Below are positions 24,240-30,786 of a stretch of 42,840 nt of DNA, in pieces (within the stretch, counting starts at the first letter, position 1; every line of letters starts with the position of its first letter). Made by a program: the position numbers and the translations under genes. The DNA is from Baaleninema simplex PCC 7105. Lineage in GTDB: Bacteria; Cyanobacteriota; Cyanobacteriia; Cyanobacteriales; Geitlerinemataceae. The DNA is taken from contig NZ_KB235962.1 in NCBI RefSeq assembly GCF_000332355.1, positions 557,217-600,056 on the forward strand, written 5' to 3'. Below the pieces are notes generated by a model. It saw only the letters and a list, made by a program, of their open reading frames with translations, had not been told where the DNA came from and ran no database searches.

Positions 24240-24391
24240 GGCTCTTCCGACCTTGGTGTGTAGGGTAAATGCTTGTAGCCTGTATCTGGCAAGGGATTTC
24301 TCGATTTGAGCTGCCTTTTTATACAGTTTAGCAAAAACTCTTATACTGTAAGGGTTTCAGCGATTTCTTGCATAGTAAGTTCGGAAGAGCC
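24240..24391. mobile_element. MITE, family B copy 1 (152 bp, 8 bp target duplication)
   Basis: The ends GGCTCTTCCGA and its complement TCGGAAGAGCC enclose 152 bases with no coding capacity. The flanks GATAATTT (24232-24239) and GATAATTT (24392-24399) are an exact 8 bp duplication. Ends starting GGCTCTT and 8 bp duplications fit the ISL3 family, so a non-autonomous ISL3 derivative is likely (family knowledge). A 152 bp copy lies inverted at 42575-42726. The insertion is 117 bases upstream of the Gly/Cys-rich protein gene. Confidence 0.88.
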
Positions 24392-24508
24392 GATAATTTT
24401 TTTTGCAGTCAATTTATAAAATACAAGCTACACTCAGAATATTCCTCCTATCACTCAATCATAGCTGTGACACACTCTGAATTTGCAACGAGTCAAAGCG
24501 ATCGCTCG

Positions 24509-25378
24509 ATGGATGCTCGGCAAAGTCAGCTTTACGATCGCGTGCGAGAATTTTCGTTAGACAACCCTAACGACACATTACAATTTAGCCATCGATTGGC
24601 AAAAGAAAACGGTTGGTCGTCAAAATACACCCAGCGCGTGATTGAAGAATACAAAAAGTTTGCCTTTTTAGCCGTAGTCGCCGGTCATACCGTAACGCCA
24701 TCAGAACAAGTCGATCGCGCCTGGCACTTGCATCTAACGTATACGCGATCGTATTGGGAAGACTTCTGCGATCGCGTCTTGGAAATGCCGCTACACCACG
24801 AACCTACCCGTGGCGGAAAAACCGAAAGCGAGAAGTTCGGCGACGGGTATCAAAAAACCTTAGACAGCTACAAACAGTTTTTCGCAGAAAGTCCTCCAAA
24901 AGACATTTGGCCGTCCGCCGAGATTCGCTTCGGACGAGATACTCAGTGTCAGTGGGTGAACCTTCAACAAAACTGGATTTTGTCCAAAGCTTTCATTTTT
25001 AAACTCTCAATATTTCTAATTTTTGCTATTTGTCTCACCATTGTCGGAAAGTATTACGGACAGGGTGCGATCGAAAATCTAACTCTCAGCGAAGGAATTC
25101 CACTCGCCCTGGTTCTCGTCTTAGCCTCAGTGGGAATCAGCAGCGTCATCATCGGACTCATCGACTATCTCCAACATCCCAACGCTCCCCGTTTTGGTCC
25201 GGGTTATGGAGGCGGAGGAGTCGGTTGTGGCGGTTGCGGTGGTGGATGGAATAGTGGAGGAGGGGATTCTTCGGGAAGTGATGGTGGCGGTTGCGGCGGT
25301 GGAGGCTGTGGCGGCGGTTGTGGTGGCGGTTGTGGCGGCGGTTGTGGCGGCGGTTGTGGCGGCGGTTGCGGTGGATAG
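24509..25378 (+). CDS. Glycine-rich-domain membrane protein with a C-terminal Gly-Gly-Cys repeat tail
   Basis: The 289-residue protein has an N-terminal soluble helical domain (about residues 1-160) with the DRAWHLHL motif typical of glycine-rich-domain (GRDP/DUF1399-like) proteins. Two membrane helices follow (about 165-190 and 205-228). A short loop leads to a tail of about 55 residues made of Gly, Cys and a few Ser, with the unit GGGC repeated to the end. The DNA of the tail is correspondingly repetitive (GGCGGTTGT units). I chose the ATG at 24509; an upstream in-frame start at 24368 would lie inside the MITE. A hairpin follows the stop. The function is unknown; a cysteine-dense tail could bind metal or cross-link, which is speculation. 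Confidence 0.8.
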   Translation: MDARQSQLYDRVREFSLDNPNDTLQFSHRLAKENGWSSKYTQRVIEEYKKFAFLAVVAGHTVTPSEQVDRAWHLHLTYTRSYWEDFCDRVLEMPLHHEPTRGGKTESEKFGDGYQKTLDSYKQFFAESPPKDIWPSAEIRFGRDTQCQWVNLQQNWILSKAFIFKLSIFLIFAICLTIVGKYYGQGAIENLTLSEGIPLALVLVLASVGISSVIIGLIDYLQHPNAPRFGPGYGGGGVGCGGCGGGWNSGGGDSSGSDGGGCGGGGCGGGCGGGCGGGCGGGCGGGCGG

Positions 25379-25392
25379 TTCCCTTAACGCGA

Positions 25393-25423
25393 GAACCCCG
25401 ATATCTCGAAGATAGCGGGGTTC
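25393..25423. terminator. Hairpin between the Gly/Cys protein gene and rbfA
   Basis: GAACCCCG pairs with CGGGGTTC, with inner ATATCT/AGATAG pairing around a CGA loop. It stands between two convergent genes and could end both transcripts, though T-tracts are weak on either side. Confidence 0.6.
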
Positions 25424-25457
25424 AGAGGGTTTAACTCAAAAATCAATCAACCGCGAA

Positions 25458-25859
25458 TCAAACGGTTTCCTCGGAAGTCGAATCGAAATCCAACTCGGGA
25501 TCTTCTCGTTCGCGACTCAAGCGGTTAATGAGATCGATGGTGCGATCGCCGCGTTCGAGAGAGCGATCCTCGAGAAATTGAACTTCGGGAGTCCGACGCA
25601 GACGCACGCGAGATCCCAATTCTCGGCGCACGTAATTCGTAGCTGATTCCAAACCAGCCATCGTTTCGGCGCGGGCGTCCTCCGTACCGTAAATGCTGAC
25701 GAAAATTTTAGCGTGTTGCAGGTCGCCAGAGACATCTACGTCTGTGATACTGACCATTCCCGCGCCAACACGATCGTCTTTAATTCCGTGCATTAGCATT
25801 TGACTGACTTCGCGTTTGATTAGCGAAGCGACGCGGGACACACGACGGTTAGTAGCCAT
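25458..25859 (-). CDS. rbfA: Ribosome-binding factor A
   Basis: RbfA binds the 30S subunit during 16S rRNA 5'-end maturation and cold adaptation. The 133-residue protein shows the family pattern: an N-terminal [17 protein letters not shown], then [20 protein letters not shown] and the C-terminal basic segment [20 protein letters not shown]. This is the KH-type fold. I chose the ATG at 25859, which opens with MATNRR; the longer frame adds 15 residues without conservation. It follows the DUF751 gene after 52 bases in the same direction, an arrangement I recall as common in cyanobacteria. Confidence 0.93.
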   Translation of the reverse strand: MATNRRVSRVASLIKREVSQMLMHGIKDDRVGAGMVSITDVDVSGDLQHAKIFVSIYGTEDARAETMAGLESATNYVRRELGSRVRLRRTPEVQFLEDRSLERGDRTIDLINRLSREREDPELDFDSTSEETV

Positions 25860-25911
25860 GATAATCGCCCTATGAAAGATGCTACGGGCGAGCTGTCTCG
25901 CCACTACCAGT

Positions 25912-26127
25912 CTAAACCGCAGACAATCCCAACATGGCTCTGAGGGTCAAAATGGTAAACAACAGCCCCGAGAGGAGGAACCCAGCGATCGCGACGAGCA
26001 TCACGGGTTTTTTCGCCAGGGGTTTCAGCCACGTATAGATCGCGTAAAACGTTCCCAGGATAAAGGTAATCAGATAGCGGGGATAGCGGGAAACGTTTTC
26101 CCAGAAGTTATCGTTACTGCGGGTCAT
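25912..26127 (-). CDS. DUF751 (Ycf33-like) small membrane protein
   Basis: The 71-residue protein has an N-terminal soluble stretch ([19 protein letters not shown]) and two hydrophobic segments ([15 protein letters not shown] and the [16 protein letters not shown] region). This matches the DUF751/Ycf33 family of cyanobacteria and plastids, of unknown function. It sits directly upstream of rbfA and is probably co-transcribed with it. The ATG at 26127 is the natural start. Upstream lies the mobile-element scrapyard, so this gene marks the edge of the core block. Confidence 0.85.
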   Translation of the reverse strand: MTRSNDNFWENVSRYPRYLITFILGTFYAIYTWLKPLAKKPVMLVAIAGFLLSGLLFTILTLRAMLGLSAV

Positions 26128-26235
26128 GGTTGGCGGAAGTAAATTAGCTCACCGATCTTGCATTTTAATTGAGAATTGGCGATCGCGCTTTCGAGGAGCG
26201 ATGAATTGTCTCCTCATCCCCTCCTCACATCATCT

Positions 26236-26482
26236 CGCAAGCGGTTTTTCAAGTCTTATGGGGGGATTAAGGCGTATCAGGAGCGCGTGTGTCGGGAGTG
26301 GAGTGTGGGGGCAGGCGGGACAGTCGCACTCTGGGAAGAAAGCGGCGATCGTGGGGGAAGGAGCAGAAGCCGAGGTTAAACGAATCGCTCGATCGTCCGG
26401 TGCAGGGGACGAATGCGGATATGACGAAGTTAGCGTTAGCGCTGGCATGGCAGCGGGTTTTAGACCCAAAATTTTCGATAAC
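26236..26482 (+). pseudogene. Fragment of a family A DNA polymerase, frameshifted
   Basis: Two overlapping frames together spell the fingers region of a PolA-type polymerase. The first (about 26239-26325) reads KRFFKSYGGIKAYQERVCRE, matching the family pattern FFxxYPGIxxY. After a shift near 26310-26330 the second frame reads RTLGRKRR, then RLNESLDRPVQGTNADMTKL and ALALAWQRVL. These correspond to the TLxGRRR and PIQGTAADIxK motifs in the correct order. The 3'-5' exonuclease, most of the palm and the HDE motif are absent. The wording (LNESLDRPVQGTNADMTKLAL) resembles plasmid or phage polymerases more than chromosomal Pol I, which is inference. The fragment ends at a MITE. Confidence 0.68.
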
Positions 26483-26492
26483 AACAAAGGTT

Positions 26493-26647
26493 GGGGTGCA
26501 TCTCAAAACTGTAAATTTATCAAATTGGAGTCTCTGCGGTGAATTGAGCTGTTATTGGGTTTCGCTATCGCTCCACCCCTGGACGGCAGCGTTGCCGAAG
26601 TCCAACCTACCCCAGACTCATATTTTTACAAAAGTAAGATGCACCCC
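26493..26647. mobile_element. MITE-like element, family A copy 2 (155 bp)
   Basis: The ends GGGGTGCATCTCA (26493-26505) and TAAGATGCACCCC (26635-26647) are inverted repeats with one mismatch, and match the ends of the 261 bp element at 4824-5084. Inside, TTGGGTTTCGCTATCGCT (26555-26572) and the complement of ATGAGTCTGGGGTAGGTTGG (26601-26620) are shared with that copy. The decamer ACAAAGGTTG occurs on both sides (26484-26493 and 26652-26661); the right one is separated from the element end by four or five bases. The element separates the polymerase fragment from the transposase remnant. Confidence 0.66.
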
Positions 26648-26655
26648 AGTCACAA

Positions 26656-26808
26656 AGGTTGAAGTGGGCGAACCGACCTTTGGAGACTTTTGCAGATGCC
26701 TTAGAGGCTTTTCGTACCGCGATGTCTTTTCGTTTTGTGGAGTGGCTGAGCTTTAATCGAGACCTCTTTGCCGCTCACAAAGCACGTTTGGGCTTTATTT
26801 GGGCTTAA
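26656..26808 (+). pseudogene. Transposase C-terminal remnant
   Basis: In one frame the sequence reads ETFADALEAFRTAMSFRFVE, then WLSFNRDLFAAHKARLGFIW and A before a TAA stop at 26806-26808. This is nearly the same as the C-terminus encoded on the minus strand at the right edge of the window (AMSFRFVAWLNENRDLFAAH and onward), so both come from one transposase family. I cannot name the family with confidence. The gene's 5' part is missing, replaced on the left by a MITE and the polymerase fragment. The similarity continues about 20 bases past the stop. Confidence 0.7.
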
Positions 26809-27550
26809 AATTTGTTTGAGTCCCGCTATAACTAAATTCCATAAATGTGAATAAGGGAACCTTGCCAGTCCTTCGGATTTTTGAATTTTCTCGATTTGAC
26901 ACTTCTGAATTATAGTCATCGATATCTATAAACCAATCAAAGATATTTTTAAGATGTACGCCATTTTTCAGAAATAAATTTATGTATTTGTATGGAGGTC
27001 TGTAATAGTAGCTAAACGGCCCTACAAGACCGGAAATTTTATGGTCTTTAATGATGAAGTCCTTTGATAAGTCTGCCGTAATCTTGAAATTACCGTCTGT
27101 ATCTACATCACCAGTTCTGTAAAAGTATGGATTTACTAAAGCCACAATTATCGAACCGTTCGAGCGATCGGTCACTCTACATAACTCTTCAACTGCAAGT
27201 TCGATTTCAGAAAACCATATCAGAACTAAACTAGCAACGACAATATCAAAACTGTCGGATTCATAACTTAATTTTCTGATATCTTGAAGGCTGAATCTTC
27301 CTTCTTCTATAAATTTGCGATCGGCGGGTTCTGTTACATCGCACGAGTGATATTCAAAACCTTTAATATGCCTAAACATCCATCCATCACCGCACCCAAC
27401 ATCTAGAAGACGACCTTTTGGATATCGGTTGATAATATCTAATAAATTACTGTGTAATCCAACTCTTCTTAAATATTCAGAGTCGTACTTTCGATCGACA
27501 ACAAATTTTTCGTAATCTTTAAGAGATGACTGCCAAGAATTCTTGCTCAT
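26795..27550 (-). CDS. Class I SAM-dependent methyltransferase
   Basis: The 251-residue protein has the Rossmann-type SAM-binding motif GRLLDVGCGDGWMF (about residues 46-59), the acidic loop YHSCDVTEP, motif II around FSLQDIRKLSYESDSFDIVV, and SLVLIWFSEIELAVEELCRV. The substrate is unknown. The sequence is more AT-rich than the flanking core genes and has few HIP1 sites, suggesting a more recent arrival. The last residues (TQTNFKPK) and the stop codon are read from the antisense of the transposase remnant, so the native 3' end was probably replaced by the insertion. Conserved parts look intact, so the enzyme may still work. Confidence 0.8.
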   Translation of the reverse strand: MSKNSWQSSLKDYEKFVVDRKYDSEYLRRVGLHSNLLDIINRYPKGRLLDVGCGDGWMFRHIKGFEYHSCDVTEPADRKFIEEGRFSLQDIRKLSYESDSFDIVVASLVLIWFSEIELAVEELCRVTDRSNGSIIVALVNPYFYRTGDVDTDGNFKITADLSKDFIIKDHKISGLVGPFSYYYRPPYKYINLFLKNGVHLKNIFDWFIDIDDYNSEVSNRENSKIRRTGKVPLFTFMEFSYSGTQTNFKPK

Positions 27551-27809
27551 AACTCTTATGCTCCAAACATTTGGACATTTTTCTGTACGAGTGTTGAAGT
27601 ATGTATAGAAACCCTAAATCGGTTGTGTAACACAATCGGGACAAAAAAGGAATCGGGAACAGCGGATCTGGGAATCGGATTTTTTCGGGTGTTTTAATTT
27701 TTGACGACTCATTTGGGACTGCTATATGCTCTCGCGAGAGAAGCAGGGGAGCTTTGGCCGTGAAGAGAGAAGAGTGAGAACCAGTCACAGTTTTTCCTCA
27801 TCCCCCTAA
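27551..27809. other. Spacer upstream of the methyltransferase gene
   Basis: I see no gene here. The stretch includes AT-rich sequence that may hold the methyltransferase promoter. It ends against the 139 bp inverted-repeat element. Confidence 0.35.
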
Positions 27810-27948
27810 TGGTGCAGAAAAGTCCTGAAACCCTTGTTAGAAAAGATATCGCCGTATTAAAGGGTTGGCCGCAAAATCCCAGATCGGTAAATGGCTGCCG
27901 GTTTTATGTTTTTTGTCAATTCCCGATCTCGAAAAGTTTTCTGCACCA
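27810..27948. mobile_element. MITE-like element, family C (139 bp)
   Basis: TGGTGCAGAAAA at 27810-27821 is perfectly repeated in inverted form as TTTTCTGCACCA at 27937-27948. The 139 bases between the outer edges contain no open frame of note. Only one copy is in the window and I see no clear target duplication, so it is called on structure alone. It stands 19 bases from the 3' end of cphA. Confidence 0.5.
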
Positions 27949-27967
27949 CTGAGCCTCATTCCTTCAC

Positions 27968-30595
27968 CTAACTGTCTTTGACGGGATTTCGCGCTTCGAT
28001 CGCCCGAATCGCCCGTTTCACGCTTTCGGGTAAAATCACCACCAAACTGTCTCGGGGGGCTTCGTCCAACGCCACGTTAATCGCTTTCTCCTCGCTGAGA
28101 ATCGACTCGTACCGACAATCCGGGTCGATTTCCTCGATTCCGCGACAAATTAAATCCGCCGCTTCCCCTCGAGGCCGTCCCCGCGTATCGTCGTCTTCCT
28201 TGACGATAATCGAATCGAAAATTTTCGCCGACAGCCGACCCAACTCTCGAAAATCCTCGTCCCGACGGTCTCCCGGTCCGCCGACGACGCCGATGCGTTT
28301 CCCCGGCCAGTTGCGGACGAAACCGCCCAAGGCTTCGTAACTCGCCGCGTTGTGGGCGTAATCGACTAAGGCGTGATAGTCGCCCATGTCGAACAAATTC
28401 ATCCGTCCCGGCGTTTGACCCACCGAAGGCTTAAACGTGGCCAGTCCGGCGCGAATCGCCTCTAACTCCACTCCTTGGGCGTAAGTCGCCGCACAGGCCG
28501 CCAAGGCGTTGGCGATCGCAAACGGTGCCATTCCCTTCAGCGTCAGCGGAACCTCTTCGGCTTTGGCCACGCGAATTTTTTCGCTTCCGTCCCACACCGT
28601 CAAAAACCCGTCTTGATAGACTGCCGCTTTTCCGCCCTTTTGCGTGTGTTCGGCGACGATTTCGCTGTCCGGGTTCATCGAAAAATACATGATGTTGGAT
28701 TTGATGTTTTTCGCCATCTCCGCCACCCGGAAATCGTCGGCGTTGAGAACTGCGTAACCGTCGGGTTTTACCGCCTCGGCCACTACCGCTTTCAAACTGG
28801 CCATCTGTTCGATGGTGTCGATATCGCCAATTCCCAAGTGGTCGGCGGCCACGTTCAACACCACCCCCACGTCGGACTCTTCAAACGCCAAACCCGCTCG
28901 TAGAATCCCACCTCGGGCTGTTTCCAGCACCGCCATTTCTACCGTCGGGTCGCCGAGAATCAAATTGGCACTTTGCGGCCCCGTGTTGTCCCCAGCTTCA
29001 GCTAAATAGTTGCCGATATAAGTGCCGTCGGTGGTGGTATACCCGATGTTTTTTCCAGTTTGCTTGCAAATATGGGCGATGAGGCGCGTCGTGGTGGTTT
29101 TCCCGTTGGTTCCCGTCACCGCAATAATGGGGACGCTGTGGGGCGTTCCGGGGGGAAATAACATTTCCAACACGGGGGCGGCCACGTTGCGGGGCTTCCC
29201 TTCACTGGGACTGACGTGCATTCGGAATCCCGGTGCGGCATTGACTTCTACGATGACGCCGTCTGTGTCTCGTAAGGGTTTCGAGATATCGCGGGTGACG
29301 ATATCCAAGCCGATGATGTCCAAGCCGACGATTTTAGAGACGCGCTGGGCTAACCAGCGGTTTTCTGGGTGAATTTCGTCGGTGCGATCGATGGCGATTC
29401 CTCCCGTACTCAAGTTCGCCGTCGCCCGCAAATAGCAGGTTTCTCCTTTCTCGGGAATGCTATCGGCGTCGTATCCTTGTTTGTCCAACCACTGCAAGCT
29501 AATGCGATCGAGCTTCAACCGGGTCAACACGTTATCGTGACCGTCTCCCCGTCTCGGGTCGCGGTTGGTTTCCTCCACTAACTCGGCGATGGTGGATTTT
29601 CCGTCGCCGACGACGTGGGCTGGAACTCGTTCGGCTACGGCGACGACTTTTCCGTCGACGACTAACACTCGATGGTCGCGTCCTTCGTAATACCGTTCGA
29701 CGATGACCGATCGCGTTTTCGATTCGGCACTGGCGGCGTCGTAGGCGTCTTCGGCTTCAGTCCACGATCGCACGTTAATCGTAATTCCCCGGCCGTGGTT
29801 GCCGTCGAGCGGTTTGATGACCACCGGATAGCCGCCGACATCTTCGATGGCGTCCCCAAGTTCGTCGAGATAGTGAATCACCGTTCCTCGGGGGACGGGA
29901 ATGCCCGCATCGGCGAGAATGGTTTTCGTCCCCTCCTTATCGCAGGCCAGTTCTACCCCCAAAATGCCGCTTCCATCGGTGAGCGTCGCTTGAACCCGTT
30001 GTTGATGGATGCCCGTTCCAAAGCGAATCATTGCGCGGGCGCTCAACTGCGTCCAAGGAATGCGGCGAGTTTCGGCTTCTTTGACGAGGGCTTCCGTACT
30101 CGGACCGAGGGCGGCATCTTCGCAAATTTCTCGTAAATCGCTTAAATCTTGCTCCAGTTCCGCTTGAGGATAGCGTCCTGTATCGGCGATACTGCTACAG
30201 AGGCGCACGGCTGCCCGAGCTGCGTAGCGTCCGGCCCGTTCGTCTTTGTAGGCGAACACCACGTTGTACACTCCTGGCGTCGCCGTCGATCGCGCCCGAC
30301 CGAAGCCGACTTCCATTCCGGCTAAAGTTTGCAGTTCTAAGGCGACGTGTTCGACTACGTGGCTGAGGAGCGTTCCGTCTTTGACTCGTTTGAGAAAGCC
30401 TCCGTGATGGCCGGGAGAACAGAAATGTTCTTCGATGCTCGGTAGCGTTTCGACGAGCGCCTCGTAAAATCCAGAAATCGTATCGGTCGTTCGCTCTGCC
30501 AAATCCTCGAGGTCGAGTCGCACGACAATTAACTTATTACGGCGAATACTCCAGTAATTCGGGCCGCGTAAGGTGAGGATTTTCAGGATCTTCAT
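27968..30595 (-). CDS. cphA: Cyanophycin synthetase
   Basis: CphA polymerises aspartate and arginine into the nitrogen reserve cyanophycin. The 875-residue protein has the full layout. An N-terminal domain (residues 1-160, starting MKILKILTLRGPNYWSIRRN) is followed by an ATP-grasp module (about 220-480, with KPLDGNHGRG and VEVNAAPGF). The Mur-ligase-like half has its P-loop VTGTNGKTTT at 493-502, then LETARGGILR and DYAHNAASYEAL. The length equals that of characterised cyanobacterial enzymes. The ATG at 30595 begins the conserved N-terminus. No cyanophycinase (cphB) gene, often next door, is in this window. Confidence 0.97.
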   Translation of the reverse strand: MKILKILTLRGPNYWSIRRNKLIVVRLDLEDLAERTTDTISGFYEALVETLPSIEEHFCSPGHHGGFLKRVKDGTLLSHVVEHVALELQTLAGMEVGFGRARSTATPGVYNVVFAYKDERAGRYAARAAVRLCSSIADTGRYPQAELEQDLSDLREICEDAALGPSTEALVKEAETRRIPWTQLSARAMIRFGTGIHQQRVQATLTDGSGILGVELACDKEGTKTILADAGIPVPRGTVIHYLDELGDAIEDVGGYPVVIKPLDGNHGRGITINVRSWTEAEDAYDAASAESKTRSVIVERYYEGRDHRVLVVDGKVVAVAERVPAHVVGDGKSTIAELVEETNRDPRRGDGHDNVLTRLKLDRISLQWLDKQGYDADSIPEKGETCYLRATANLSTGGIAIDRTDEIHPENRWLAQRVSKIVGLDIIGLDIVTRDISKPLRDTDGVIVEVNAAPGFRMHVSPSEGKPRNVAAPVLEMLFPPGTPHSVPIIAVTGTNGKTTTTRLIAHICKQTGKNIGYTTTDGTYIGNYLAEAGDNTGPQSANLILGDPTVEMAVLETARGGILRAGLAFEESDVGVVLNVAADHLGIGDIDTIEQMASLKAVVAEAVKPDGYAVLNADDFRVAEMAKNIKSNIMYFSMNPDSEIVAEHTQKGGKAAVYQDGFLTVWDGSEKIRVAKAEEVPLTLKGMAPFAIANALAACAATYAQGVELEAIRAGLATFKPSVGQTPGRMNLFDMGDYHALVDYAHNAASYEALGGFVRNWPGKRIGVVGGPGDRRDEDFRELGRLSAKIFDSIIVKEDDDTRGRPRGEAADLICRGIEEIDPDCRYESILSEEKAINVALDEAPRDSLVVILPESVKRAIRAIEARNPVKDS

Positions 30596-30786
30596 AGGGA
30601 TAACCAGAGAATCTAGCCGGAGCCGACGGAAGCTATACGTGAATAATATAGTTTAGTTTCGATCTCTCGATCGCCTGCAAACTGTTCGTGGCGAACAGTC
30701 TTTCGAGAGAATTGATGTGGAGATGGGACTTTATCAGGTAGAGAACGAACGATCGACAGTTGATAGTCGACCGTTTCTCCCCTGCT

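Noticed and set aside
24368-24508. Upstream start for the Gly/Cys-rich protein at 24368
   Set aside because: The extra 47 residues would begin inside the 152 bp MITE, and the conserved domain begins after 24509.
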